From the NCBI RefSeq assembly GCF_014493765.1, contig NZ_JACTVJ010000010.1:124001-188000 (forward strand): a stretch of 64,000 nucleotides of DNA. The letters are read 5' to 3'. Origin of the DNA: Streptomyces polyasparticus (GTDB taxonomy: Bacteria; Actinomycetota; Actinomycetes; Streptomycetales; Streptomycetaceae). The position numbers and the translations under genes are program-made. Positions 43,550 through 51,820 of the stretch are shown here, in pieces (positions within the stretch are counted from its first letter, which is position 1; every line of letters begins with the position of its first letter). The notes below the pieces were generated by a model that had not been told where the DNA came from, made no database searches, and saw only the letters and a program-made list of their open reading frames with translations.

Positions 43550-43984
43550 TCAGGCCTCGCGGGCGTCGTAGTCCCCGCGATGCACGAACACTTCGTCCAT
43601 GTGCGCCTCGGCCCACTGCTTCAGGCCGCGCATCACCTGCTGCAGGGAGACACCGAGCTCGGTGAGCTCATACGTGACCGTCACCGGCACGGTGGGCGTC
43701 ACGGTGCGGATGACCAGCCCGTCGCGTTCCAGGGCGCGCAGCGTCTGGGTGAGCATCTTCTGGCTGACCCCGGTCAGTTGGCGCGACAGCTCGGAGTAGC
43801 GCATCGCCCGCGGCTCGCCGCCGCCCTCGGTCCCCGGGCCCTCGTCGCTGAGGGCGGCGAGGATCAGCGCGACCCACTTGTCGGAGATACGGGCGAGCAA
43901 CTGGCGGCTGGGACAGCCCTCCAGGAACGCGTTGTAGCTCAGCTTCGCCTCGGCACGCTGCTGAGCCGCCGTCGTGGTCGGCAT
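43550..43984 (-). CDS. HxlR family transcriptional regulator
   Basis: A 144-residue winged-helix protein of the HxlR/YodB type. The Cys-containing entry C-P-S-R-Q-L-L-A-R-I, the ISDKWVALILAALSD helix and the RYSELSRQLTGVSQKMLTQT recognition region are characteristic. The Cys in G-C-P-S could be a redox or electrophile sensor. It is divergent from the NADP-type oxidoreductase at 44108, a common pairing in which the regulator represses a quinone- or electrophile-detoxifying enzyme. Confidence 0.92.
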   Translation of the reverse strand: MPTTTAAQQRAEAKLSYNAFLEGCPSRQLLARISDKWVALILAALSDEGPGTEGGGEPRAMRYSELSRQLTGVSQKMLTQTLRALERDGLVIRTVTPTVPVTVTYELTELGVSLQQVMRGLKQWAEAHMDEVFVHRGDYDAREA

Positions 43985-44107
43985 CGAATGCTCCTCCCGG
44001 ATCGTGGCGGGGAGTTACGCACTTTGAGGTGCCTACTTCCCGATGGAGAGCGACCACTCCAGAGTGGGGGATGTCAGCAGACGAGCACAAGCCACCTGGA
44101 GCGACCG

Positions 44108-45043
44108 ATGAACGCGAACACCAACTCCGCCACCACGACCTACCGCGCCGCCGTCGTCCGTTCCCCCCAGGGGCCCGACTCGATCGAGATGGCCGACCTG
44201 CCCCTCGTCGAGCCCGGTCCCGGCGAGGTCCGCGTGCGGATCGCCGCGGCCACCGTCAACCCCGTCGACCTCGGCGTCGCAGGCGGTGTCTTCCACCGGC
44301 TCGGCCTGGTGCACCAGCCCGAACACGTGGGTCTGGGCTGGGACTTCGCAGGCACGATCAGCGCAGCGGGCCCTGGCGCCGAGCTCACCGTCGGCACCCG
44401 CGTCGCCGGTCTCGTGGACGGTTTCGACCGGGACTTCGGCCCCTACGCCGAGGAACTCGTCCTGCCCGCGGGCAACCTCGCCGTCGTCCCCGACGGCCTC
44501 GACCTGACCGCCGCGGCCACCGTGCCCCTCAACGCACTCGCCGCAGCCCAGCTGCTCGACCTGCTCGGCGATGCCCCGGGCGAGGGCCGCAGGCTCCTGG
44601 TGACCGGTGCGGCCGGCGCCGTCGGCAGCTACGTCGCCGCCCTCGCGCCGGCCCGCGGCTGGGAGGTGACGGGCCTGGCCAGGGTCGAGGACGAGACGTT
44701 CGTCCGCGGCCTGGGCGCCGAGTTCACCGCGCAGGCCACTCCCGGCTGGGACGCGGTCGCCGACGCCGCGGCACTGCAGAACAAGGCGCTCGCGCTGGTC
44801 CGCGACGGCGGCGCCTTCGTGGGCGTCCAGCCGAGCGCCCGGCCCGCCGCCGAGCGCGGCATCAGGGTGGACGTCGTGGTGGCGCACCCCGACGGCACCC
44901 GCCTGAGCGGTCTACTCGCCGACGTCGCCTCCGGCCGCCTGCCGGCCCGCGTGCACGCCGTCTTCCCGCTGGAGCAGGCCGGCGACGCCCACCGCGCCAT
45001 GGCCAAGGGCGGAGTGCGCGGACGCATCGTGCTCAAGCCCTGA
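44108..45043 (+). CDS. NADP-dependent alcohol dehydrogenase/quinone oxidoreductase (MDR superfamily)
   Basis: This 311-residue enzyme belongs to the medium-chain dehydrogenase/reductase superfamily without the structural zinc loop, like quinone reductases. Visible are VRVRIAAATVNPVDLGVAGG, L-G-W-D-F-A-G-T-I, VPLNALAAAQLL, and the cofactor motif VTGAAGAVGSYVAALA. The C-terminus G-R-I-V-L-K-P is typical. It is divergent from an HxlR-type regulator, which suggests induction by quinones or similar electrophiles. Confidence 0.88.
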   Translation: MNANTNSATTTYRAAVVRSPQGPDSIEMADLPLVEPGPGEVRVRIAAATVNPVDLGVAGGVFHRLGLVHQPEHVGLGWDFAGTISAAGPGAELTVGTRVAGLVDGFDRDFGPYAEELVLPAGNLAVVPDGLDLTAAATVPLNALAAAQLLDLLGDAPGEGRRLLVTGAAGAVGSYVAALAPARGWEVTGLARVEDETFVRGLGAEFTAQATPGWDAVADAAALQNKALALVRDGGAFVGVQPSARPAAERGIRVDVVVAHPDGTRLSGLLADVASGRLPARVHAVFPLEQAGDAHRAMAKGGVRGRIVLKP

Positions 45044-45187
45044 TCCGCGGCCACCACGTGCCCCGCACCCCTTCCACTCTCCAGGGACCGGTCCTAGGAC
45101 CGGACCCCCATGGCCTCCCCAGGTCGTACGACCAAGGCTCGATGCCCAGTTGATCGAACCCGCCTACGCTGTCCACCAAGATCGACA

Positions 45188-45227
45188 GCAGAAGCAGAAG
45201 CAGAAGCAGAAGCAGAAGCAGAAGCAG
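45188..45227. repeat. Hexanucleotide microsatellite (GCAGAA)n
   Basis: Six perfect GCAGAA units and a partial seventh run from 45188 to 45227. It sits in the 233-base gap after the oxidoreductase gene and 50 bases before the ATG of the VOC-family gene. No frame here looks coding. Such repeats change copy number readily and would alter upstream spacing in six-base steps. Confidence 0.9.
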
Positions 45228-45276
45228 GCACCAGCACAAGAAGCCGCAGACCGAGCACGACCTGGGGGAGCCCCGC

Positions 45277-45687
45277 ATGACCATCGACGCCCGCAGTCAC
45301 ATCCGTATCGCCCGCCCGTCCCTCGACCTCGCCGCCGCGGAGAAGTTCTACGTGGACGGGCTCGGCCTCAGCGTGGTGTGGCGCACCGAGGGCGACCACG
45401 GTCCCGACGCCCACGACCTGCTGATGCTCGGCTGGCCGGACGCGGGCTGGCACCTGGAGCTCGTGTACGACGCGCACCACCCGGTCGCCCCGCGCCCCAC
45501 GGAGGAGGACCTCCTCGTGGTCTACCTGGACGGCCCCGTCCCCGACGAACTGGTCGCCCGGATCGAGGAGCACGGCGGCAAGCGCGTCACATCGCCGAAC
45601 CCGTACTGGAACGAATGGGGCGTCACACTGGAGGACCCCGACGGCTACCGCCTCGTCCTGTGCACCCGCGCCTGGTCCAACTCCTGA
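45277..45687 (+). CDS. VOC family protein
   Basis: A 136-residue glyoxalase-like protein. The first module begins HIRIARPSLDLAAAEKFYVD and G-L-G-L; the second contains V-Y-L-D-G-P-V-P and ends LEDPDGYRLVLCTRAW, the usual metal-ligand and C-terminal pattern. A pair of His (A-H-H-P) lies in the middle. It would act as a dimer with a divalent metal; the substrate is unknown. A GGGG-type purine tract precedes the ATG. The microsatellite upstream may affect its expression. Confidence 0.85.
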   Translation: MTIDARSHIRIARPSLDLAAAEKFYVDGLGLSVVWRTEGDHGPDAHDLLMLGWPDAGWHLELVYDAHHPVAPRPTEEDLLVVYLDGPVPDELVARIEEHGGKRVTSPNPYWNEWGVTLEDPDGYRLVLCTRAWSNS

Positions 45688-45712
45688 CCCGGGAGCGCTC
45701 CGCGATAGCGTC

Positions 45713-46393
45713 ATGCACATGGCGCTCAACTCCGGTGCATCCACCGCCCCGCCCGACCTGGCGATATCCCCGGGCCAAGGCCGCAGAGCGCGTCAGGTGA
45801 CGGACTGGTTCGGCTGGCTGTTCCCGCCGGTGTACCTGGTCGTCACGGCGCTCCTCGTCCAGGCCGGCCTCGTCTCCGACGCCCTGGTCTTCGGCAATCT
45901 GGTCACGCCGCTGGTCAGCGTGCTGGTCGTCTTCTACTCCGCGACCGGCTGGCATGTCACCCCGTACGAGAAGGACTTGCTGTCCGTACGGACGCTGACC
46001 GGCCGCCGGACCGTCGACCTGGCCCGGCTCACGAAGGTCGGCCGGAGCGAGGTGGCGAGCCAGGCCTCGACGGACGACCGGCTGATCCTGACCGACGCCC
46101 ATGGGGTGCGGGTGATCGTGAACGGTCTCAGGGGCGGTGCGGGGGATGTCGACCGGCTGGTCCGCCGGGCGCTCCTGGAGCGGCCCATCGACGCCGGTGT
46201 CGTGGTGTCGGCCCGCGCCGGCGAACGGCTCGGACTCGAGGACGAGGTGCGCCGGGCCAACCAGAAGATGGTGCCCGGGCGTTCCCTGCGCGGCTGGGTG
46301 ATCGGCTGGATGCCGCTGCTGCTCTGCCTCGTCTACCTTCCCCTCGGCTTCGGATTCCTGATCCTCGGCTATCTGGCGGCGGGCAGCCCCTGA
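45713..46393 (+). CDS. PH-like domain membrane protein
   Basis: A 226-residue membrane protein with two N-terminal helices (about residues 32-53 and 57-77), a soluble central region (about 80-190) with a bPH-like strand pattern (GWHVTPYEKDLLSVRTLTG, RTVDLARLTKVG), and two C-terminal helices after G-W-V-I-G-W-M. This is typical of PH-domain membrane proteins of unknown role in streptomycetes. A second ATG two codons downstream is possible. Its end overlaps the convergent MocR gene by 25 bases. Confidence 0.7.
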   Translation: MHMALNSGASTAPPDLAISPGQGRRARQVTDWFGWLFPPVYLVVTALLVQAGLVSDALVFGNLVTPLVSVLVVFYSATGWHVTPYEKDLLSVRTLTGRRTVDLARLTKVGRSEVASQASTDDRLILTDAHGVRVIVNGLRGGAGDVDRLVRRALLERPIDAGVVVSARAGERLGLEDEVRRANQKMVPGRSLRGWVIGWMPLLLCLVYLPLGFGFLILGYLAAGSP

Positions 46394-47856
46394 CCGCCGC
46401 GAACGACCTGCGCTAGCAGTCCCACGGCCTCGGCGATCCGGTCCGGCGCCAAGTGCGCGTAACCGATCACGAGATGGGCCCGGCCGTCGGGCGCGGGCGC
46501 CGAGGTGTACGACTCCAGGGGACGGATCGCGAGACCCGCGGCCGCCGCACGCTCCGCGAGCTCAGGCCCTGGTGATCCGCCCGCGGGAAGCGCGGCGATC
46601 ACATGCAGACCGGCGGCGATCCCGGACACATCGGTGCCGGGCAGCTGCTCGGCGAGCGCCGTGAGGAGGGCGTTGCGGCGCTCACGGTAGGTGCGCAGCG
46701 CCCGCCTCAAGTGCCGGTCGTAGTCACCGCGTTCGACGAACCGCGCGAGCACCTCCTGGTCGAGCGCCGGATTGCCGAGGTCCATGAGGCGCTTGCGGGC
46801 CACGACCGCCGCGGTCAGCTCCTCGGGCACCACCAGCCAGCCGAGCCGCATGCCCGGCGCAAGCGACTTGCTGACCGAGCCGGTGTACGCGACGTGATCG
46901 GGGTCGAGGCCCTGCAGCGCGCCCACCGGTGCGCGGTCGTAGCGGAAGTCCCCGTCGTAGTCGTCCTCGATGACCAGGCCGTCCACCGACCGCGCCCAGG
47001 CGAGGAGTTCCGCACGGCGCCGTGCGGAGTAGGCGATTCCGGACGGGAACTGGTGGGAAGGCGTGGCCACCAGAGTGCGCACGCCCGCATCCCGCAGCAG
47101 GGCCAGGTCGGGGCCCTCGCCGTCCAGAGGTATCCGTACGGTCCGCATCCCCGAGTGGGCGAAGAGTTCGGCGTGTTCGGGGCTGCCGGGATCCTCCGCG
47201 GCCACCGTCCGCTCCCCGCGCGCGTGCAGCACCAGGCCGAGGAGGGTCATGGCCTGGGAGACCCCCGAGCACACCACGACCCGCTCGGGCGCGACGACCA
47301 CGCCCCTTCTGCGGGCCAGCATCTGCGCCACGGCCGTACGCAGCCGCGGCAGCCCCTGCGGATCCGGGTAGCCGAGCGTGGTGTGGGGCAGTTCCGCGAG
47401 CACCGCGCGCTGCGCCGCGGACCAGGTGGAGCGCGGGAACAGGGACAGATCGGGGATGCCGGGCAGCAGGCTGAGCCGGGTGCGTGGTGCGGAGTCCTGA
47501 GCGCCAGTGCCCGTTCGTGTCGCGGAGGCGGCCACCGCACCGCCCACCCAGGTGCCCGACCCGCGGCCCGCGCGCAGATACCCCTCGGCCGTCAACTGCT
47601 CGTACGCCTCCGTGACCAGGCCCCGCGAGACGCCCAGGTCGGCGGCGAGCGCCCGGCTGGCCGGCAGCCTGGTCCCGGGCGCCAGGCGTCCCGAGCGCAC
47701 CGCCTCGCGCAGCGCCGATTGCAGGGCCTTGCCGCGTGCGCGGGCGGGCGCGGCCGCCGCGGGCAGCAGCAGCTCCCAGGCGGTGGTCCAGCCGCCCGAA
47801 GTCTCTCCGCCCGAAGTCCCGCTGTCCGCAGAGGAATTGGTCCCCGATGACGTCAT
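46369..47856 (-). CDS. MocR-type PLP-dependent transcriptional regulator (PdxR-like)
   Basis: A 495-residue fusion regulator. A GntR winged helix (AVRSGRLAPGTRLPASRALA, then D-L-G-V-S-R-G-L-V) is followed by an aminotransferase fold I domain with the PLP lysine in T-G-S-V-S-K-S-L-A-P. Family members sense PLP or amino-acid aldimines; PdxR activates pyridoxal synthesis, others control GABA or transport genes. It is divergent from an EamA transporter, 47 bases away, whose promoter carries GGACC repeats that it may bind. Confidence 0.92.
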   Translation of the reverse strand: MTSSGTNSSADSGTSGGETSGGWTTAWELLLPAAAAPARARGKALQSALREAVRSGRLAPGTRLPASRALAADLGVSRGLVTEAYEQLTAEGYLRAGRGSGTWVGGAVAASATRTGTGAQDSAPRTRLSLLPGIPDLSLFPRSTWSAAQRAVLAELPHTTLGYPDPQGLPRLRTAVAQMLARRRGVVVAPERVVVCSGVSQAMTLLGLVLHARGERTVAAEDPGSPEHAELFAHSGMRTVRIPLDGEGPDLALLRDAGVRTLVATPSHQFPSGIAYSARRRAELLAWARSVDGLVIEDDYDGDFRYDRAPVGALQGLDPDHVAYTGSVSKSLAPGMRLGWLVVPEELTAAVVARKRLMDLGNPALDQEVLARFVERGDYDRHLRRALRTYRERRNALLTALAEQLPGTDVSGIAAGLHVIAALPAGGSPGPELAERAAAAGLAIRPLESYTSAPAPDGRAHLVIGYAHLAPDRIAEAVGLLAQVVRGGQGLPAAR

Positions 47857-47862
47857 GAAAGT

Positions 47863-47896
47863 GGACCTTAATACGGACCGCTTGGCTCTCTAGCGT
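47863..47896 (+). promoter_or_regulatory. EamA promoter with GGACC repeats
   Basis: TTAATA (47868-47873) and TAGCGT (47891-47896) are separated by 17 bases, which puts the transcription start about seven bases on, at the ATG 47904, so the mRNA may be leaderless. Direct GGACC repeats at 47863-47867 and 47875-47879 flank the -35 and are candidate MocR sites. Confidence 0.5.
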
Positions 47897-47903
47897 CCAA
47901 GAC

Positions 47904-49088
47904 ATGCCTGCACCACAGCTCACCACCGCCCGCGGCGCCCTGCTCGCCGCCTTCGCCTGCTGCCTCGTCGGCGCCTCGTTCACCGCGAACAGCGTGCTCG
48001 GCGACTACCCGTACGCCGGAGGGCAGTTCCTGCGCTACGGCCTCGCCTGTCTGCTCCTGCTGCCGCTGCTCGGCCGCGGCGGCCTCGCACCGCTGCGCGC
48101 CCTGACCCGCCGCCACTGGCTGCGGCTCGCACTCCTCGCGGCCGTCGGCATGGTCGGCTTCAACCTGGCCGTCCTCTTCGCCGAGCGCACCGCCGAGCCC
48201 GCGGTGCCCGGGGTGTTCGTTGGCTGTGCGCCGGTGGTGGTGGCGGTGCTCGTGCCGCTGCTCGGATCCCGTAAGCCCACGCGCCCGGTGCTGTACGGGG
48301 CGTTGCTGGTCGCGGCCGGGGCGTTCACGGTGCAGGGATGGGGACGTACGGACGCCGCGGGGATCGCGTTCTCGGTGTGCGCGCTGATCGGCGAGGTCGG
48401 GTTCGCCGTCATCGCCGTACCGCTCGTGCGTCCGCTCGGCCCCAAGCTCCTGTCGGCGACCGTGTGCGGGATCGCCGCCGTCGAGTCCCTGGTCATCGGT
48501 CTGGTGACACAGGGCACCCAGGCGCTGCGCGTGCCGACGCAGGGTGAAGCGGCCGCTCTGCTGTGGCAGGCGGTGATCGTCACCGTGATCGGCTTCGTCT
48601 GCTGGTACGCGGGGATGCAGCGCATCGGCGCCGAGCGGGCCACGCTCTTCTCGGGCCTCATCCCCGTGGCCGCCGCCGCGACCGCGCCGCTGGTCGGCAC
48701 CGGGAACTACGGCGCCGCACAGGCGGCGGGAAGCGTACTCGTGGGGCTCGGAGTCGCCCTGGGGTCAGGGGTGTTCACGAACCCACGACGTGGTGGGGTG
48801 CCGTCAGGAGGTCGAGTCGAGGATGACGCGCGCCACGAGCGCCGGATCGTCGTTCATCGGCACATGCCCGCACCCGGGCAGGCGGACAAGGCGGGCGCCG
48901 GGGATCGTGTGCTTGGCCCGCACACCCTGGCGCCGCAGCAGCAATCGGTCGCGGGTGCCCCAGGCGATGGTGACCGGGACGGAGTCGACATCGTCGCGGA
49001 ACCGGACGGCGCGCCCCGCCACCAGCGTCTCGTGGAACCCCGTGGCGTCGCGCAGGGCCAGGGTCTCGGCGACCACGGCCTCCGGTGA
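47904..49088 (+). CDS. EamA/DMT family transporter with an antisense-overlapping tail
   Basis: The first 290 residues are a normal drug/metabolite transporter with ten helices in two EamA repeats (FACCLVGASFTANSVLGDYP, AERTAEPAVPGVFVGCAPVV, VCWYAGMQRIGAERATLFSG). The family usually stops near G-S-G-V-F-T-N-P. Here the frame runs on for about 100 hydrophilic residues through the antisense of the hydrolase gene (overlap 48804-49088). A lost stop or a frameshift near 48770 is likely; a shift to one other frame would stop at 48826. The divergent MocR regulator suggests export of an amino acid or vitamin B6 compound. Confidence 0.82.
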   Translation: MPAPQLTTARGALLAAFACCLVGASFTANSVLGDYPYAGGQFLRYGLACLLLLPLLGRGGLAPLRALTRRHWLRLALLAAVGMVGFNLAVLFAERTAEPAVPGVFVGCAPVVVAVLVPLLGSRKPTRPVLYGALLVAAGAFTVQGWGRTDAAGIAFSVCALIGEVGFAVIAVPLVRPLGPKLLSATVCGIAAVESLVIGLVTQGTQALRVPTQGEAAALLWQAVIVTVIGFVCWYAGMQRIGAERATLFSGLIPVAAAATAPLVGTGNYGAAQAAGSVLVGLGVALGSGVFTNPRRGGVPSGGRVEDDARHERRIVVHRHMPAPGQADKAGAGDRVLGPHTLAPQQQSVAGAPGDGDRDGVDIVAEPDGAPRHQRLVEPRGVAQGQGLGDHGLR

Positions 49089-49634
49089 ACGGCGCCCGGG
49101 GCGTGCGTAGATGGTGCTCGTCAGCGCCGCGCGTCCGGCCGCGGAGCGGGAAAGCCGCTCGATGGCCGGGACCGGAAGCACCTTGGCTCCCCGGTGCATC
49201 GCCAGGAGCGTGCCGAAGGCGTAGCGGCGTTCGGCCTGCGTCCAGAAACCGGCCGGCGAAAGCGCGGTCACCGACCGTACGAGCTTCTCGCGGCCCATCT
49301 CCAGGGCCAGCAGACCGCCCAGCGAATTGCCCACCACATGGGGCCGCTCTATCCCGAGCGCCTGGCACAGGGCGCCGAGTGCGGGCACGACACCCGCCAG
49401 GTCGTACGCGAGGCCGTCGGGCAGCGCGGGCGAGGCGCCGAAGCCGGGCAGATCCACGGCGATCACATCGCGGTCGGCCGCGAGGATCCCGAAGACCGGG
49501 TCCCAGGCCTGGTGATGGTGACCGATGCCGTGCAGCAGGAGCAGCGGATCGCCCGAACCGCCGCGCCGGTAGACGACGCTGACATCCTTCGGGCCCTGGG
49601 GGGAGTCGACACTGAAGGTGACGGTGGCGGACAT
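48804..49634 (-). CDS. Alpha/beta hydrolase
   Basis: A 276-residue alpha/beta-fold hydrolase. The catalytic residues are Ser in V-V-G-N-S-L-G-G, Asp in A-W-G-T-R-D-R-L, and His in GCGHVPMNDDP. The oxyanion region is L-L-L-H-G-I-G-H-H-H. ATG 49634 has GAGGAG upstream and gives M-S-A-T-V-T-F. It is divergent from an ECF41-type sigma factor; ECF41 genes are often beside the enzymes they control, so it may be in that regulon. Its 3' part is overlapped antisense by the EamA reading frame. Confidence 0.9.
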   Translation of the reverse strand: MSATVTFSVDSPQGPKDVSVVYRRGGSGDPLLLLHGIGHHHQAWDPVFGILAADRDVIAVDLPGFGASPALPDGLAYDLAGVVPALGALCQALGIERPHVVGNSLGGLLALEMGREKLVRSVTALSPAGFWTQAERRYAFGTLLAMHRGAKVLPVPAIERLSRSAAGRAALTSTIYARPGRRSPEAVVAETLALRDATGFHETLVAGRAVRFRDDVDSVPVTIAWGTRDRLLLRRQGVRAKHTIPGARLVRLPGCGHVPMNDDPALVARVILDSTS

Positions 49635-49704
49635 GCTGCTCCTCGTCGTGGACGGCACTGGGGCGCGCTGGCGGCTCCTCGGAGTCCGGCTCCCGGAGCT
49701 CCTA

Positions 49705-49715
49705 GACAGTCTGTC
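49705..49715. promoter_or_regulatory. Palindrome GACAG-T-CTGTC in a divergent promoter region
   Basis: A perfect 5-1-5 palindrome lies between the hydrolase (start 49634) and the ECF41 sigma factor (start 49802). It is a candidate operator for one of them; the binding protein is unknown. Confidence 0.35.
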
Positions 49716-49801
49716 AGCAACAACTACTGTTCGGTAACCCCTTGTTGGGCCCCGACTGGCCGCGGCTGGACACGGCGCACCGCGTCGGGTGGGATGGAAC
49801 G

Positions 49802-50698
49802 GTGCCGACCGACACTCTCGTGGACGAATTCGAAGCCCAGCGCCCGGTCCTGACCGGCGTCGCCTACCGCATGCTCGGGCGCGTGGCCGACGCCGAGGAC
49901 GTGGTGCAGGAGGCCTGGCTGCGCTGGTCGGCCGCGGACCGCGCCGACGTCAAGGACGCGCGCGCCTTCCTCGTGCGGATCACGACCAGGCTCGCGATCG
50001 ACCGACTGCGGCAGGTGCAGTCGCGGCGTGAGTCCTATGTCGGGCCCTGGCTGCCGGAACCGGTGTTCACGGAGTTCGGCGACAAGGTGCCCGACACGGC
50101 CGAGCAGGCCGTGCTCGCCGAGTCCGTATCGCTCGCTGTCCTGGTCGTCATGGAATCCCTCTCGCCGCTGGAGCGCGCGGTGTTCGTGCTGCGCGAGGCC
50201 TTCGGCTTCCCGTTCGCGCAGATCGCCGAGACCCTCGACCGCTCCGAGGCGGCCGTACGCCAACTGGCCGGGCGTGCCCGCAAGCACGTCGACGAACGCA
50301 AGCCGCGCTATGACGTCGATCCGGTCGAACGCCGGGCGCTCACCGAGCGGTTCCTCGCCGCCGCGGGCGCCGGCGACCTCGACGGTCTGATCGGCATGCT
50401 CGCGCCCGACGCACGGCTCGTCGGCGACAGCGGCGGCAAGTCCAAGGCGCCGCTGCGCGTGCTTGAGAGCGCGGACAAGGTCGGCCGCTTCCTGCACGGC
50501 GTCGCCGCGCAGACCGGGTCGGCCCTGGACGAGTACCGGATCGTCGAACTCAACGGCGGCCCTGCCCTGTTGGGGATCGTCGACGGCAGGGTCGACGTGA
50601 TGATGCAGCTCGACATCCTCGGCGGCCTCGTCCAGAACGTGTACGTGCAGCGCAATCCGGACAAGCTGGAATCCCTGCTGGCGGGCGACAGGGGCTGA
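49802..50698 (+). CDS. ECF41-type RNA polymerase sigma factor with C-terminal SnoaL-like domain
   Basis: A 298-residue sigma factor. Region 2 (VAYRMLGRVADAEDVVQEAW) and region 4 (LSPLERAVFVLREAFGFPFA) make up the first 170 residues. The extra C-terminal NTF2/SnoaL-like domain carries G-D-S-G-G-K and N-P-D-K-L, close to the DGGGR and NPDKL motifs that define ECF41. In that group the extension replaces an anti-sigma factor and modulates activity. The GTG start at 49802 was chosen from the purine-rich GGGATGG upstream. It is divergent from an alpha/beta hydrolase. Confidence 0.9.
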   Translation: MPTDTLVDEFEAQRPVLTGVAYRMLGRVADAEDVVQEAWLRWSAADRADVKDARAFLVRITTRLAIDRLRQVQSRRESYVGPWLPEPVFTEFGDKVPDTAEQAVLAESVSLAVLVVMESLSPLERAVFVLREAFGFPFAQIAETLDRSEAAVRQLAGRARKHVDERKPRYDVDPVERRALTERFLAAAGAGDLDGLIGMLAPDARLVGDSGGKSKAPLRVLESADKVGRFLHGVAAQTGSALDEYRIVELNGGPALLGIVDGRVDVMMQLDILGGLVQNVYVQRNPDKLESLLAGDRG

Positions 50699-50742
50699 TT
50701 GCCGGAATCATCCCGTACGGGCATCAAGTCGCCTTTGCCGTA

Positions 50743-50773
50743 AAGCCCCCGCCCTTTCGTGGCGGGGGCTTTC
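50743..50773 (+). terminator. Intrinsic terminator after the ECF41 gene
   Basis: A perfect 12-base-pair stem (50743-50754 with 50762-50773), with an AAAG/CTTT base and a seven-base loop, lies 45 bases after the stop. It is the most conventional terminator in the window. Confidence 0.85.
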
Positions 50774-50845
50774 TCGTGCGCGACAAGTGCATGAACACCT
50801 CATGAGAGCAGGGCGCTGCGCTCTGTAACGGAGCGAGGATTGGTC

Positions 50846-50874
50846 TTGACCAAGGGTGTGGACGGCCCTATCGT
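50846..50874 (+). promoter_or_regulatory. Vegetative-type promoter upstream of the GntR gene
   Basis: TTGACC (50846-50851) and TATCGT (50869-50874) are separated by exactly 17 bases, close to the HrdB (sigma-70-like) consensus. The gene starts about 90 bases downstream, leaving an AT-richer 5' untranslated region (CCTTTAATAAACAAGG) that might be an operator. Confidence 0.6.
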
Positions 50875-50965
50875 CGCGGATAGTGCAGGAACCTTTAATA
50901 AACAAGGGCACGTAAAAGCCGCCAGTGGCAGGGCATTTACGCCAGGGCGAATGCGGAGGATCAGG

Positions 50966-51721
50966 GTGGGGACCACGCAGCTTGAGCAGGCACCGGAGAC
51001 GAAGTACTGGCACCTCAAGACCGTGATCGGTGAGGCGCTGGACTCCGAGTTCGCGGTCGGCGAGATTCTGCCCAACGAGCGCGATCTGGCGGCCCGTTTC
51101 GGCGTCGCGCGCGCCACGTTGCGCCAGGCGCTGGAACAGCTCGAACTCGAGGGCAGGCTGCAGCGCCGCCGCGGTGTCGGCACCACGGTCGCCCCGCCCC
51201 GCATGGGCGTGGCCGTCGGAGCCGCCGGCAACGGCTGGCCGGGCGGCACCGGTGACGCCTGGCAGGCCGCCGACTCCACGCAGGAGATCCCGCCCGCCTC
51301 GGTCGCCGAACTGCTGGGCACCGGCGAAGAGACGGTCCATGTGCTGCGCCGCTCGCGGATGTACAACGGACAGCCCGTCGCCGCCGATCTGCTGTACGTG
51401 CCGGCCGCCTCCGTGCCCGACCTGTCGGCCATAGACATCCCGGACGGCGTCACCCGCGCCCGCGTCGTGCTGCGCGAATTGCAGCGGCTCGGCTTCGAAG
51501 GCGAGGACCGTGCGGTCGAGCTCGGCTCGGCCCGCGCCGACGACGCCCGTCAGCTGGACCGCCTGCCCGGCGCGCCGGTGCTCCTGGTGACCACGCGCTA
51601 CTTCGGGCCCGGAGGCCGTACGGCCGCCGTATCGGTCGCCACCTACCGTGCCGACACCTGCCGCCTGACGTTCGGCGGCGACGTCGAATTCCACTCCGGC
51701 CAGGAGCGCAGGGCTTCCTGA
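50966..51721 (+). CDS. GntR family transcriptional regulator with UTRA domain
   Basis: This 251-residue GntR/HutC-type regulator has a winged helix (KTVIGEALDSEFAVGEILPN, then FGVARATLRQALEQLELEGR) and a C-terminal UTRA effector domain (VHVLRRSRMYNGQPVAADLL). The GTG at 50966 was chosen because GGAGG lies seven bases upstream. An in-frame start at 50840 would add a 42-residue tail that overlaps the promoter. Members of this branch include DasR-like and sugar-phosphate-responsive regulators; the ligand is not evident. Confidence 0.9.
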   Translation: MGTTQLEQAPETKYWHLKTVIGEALDSEFAVGEILPNERDLAARFGVARATLRQALEQLELEGRLQRRRGVGTTVAPPRMGVAVGAAGNGWPGGTGDAWQAADSTQEIPPASVAELLGTGEETVHVLRRSRMYNGQPVAADLLYVPAASVPDLSAIDIPDGVTRARVVLRELQRLGFEGEDRAVELGSARADDARQLDRLPGAPVLLVTTRYFGPGGRTAAVSVATYRADTCRLTFGGDVEFHSGQERRAS

Positions 51722-51820
51722 GCTCTGCCCCTCGGGGCACGCCCCACTCAGTCTCGACCCCACACGACCGGGCCCGCCGTCCCCCTCCGCGGCGGGGCCG
51801 GTCGTTGGCGTTTCAGGGGC

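Noticed and set aside
45094-45284. Poly-Leu or Lys/Gln-repeat reading frames over the microsatellite
   Set aside because: The repeat makes open frames in several phases on both strands. None has a credible start, signal or domain, so I treat it as untranslated DNA.
50840-50965. Upstream in-frame start for the GntR gene
   Set aside because: It lies within the probable promoter (TTGACC-17-TATCGT) and encodes a non-conserved tail. GTG 50966 has a well-spaced GGAGG.
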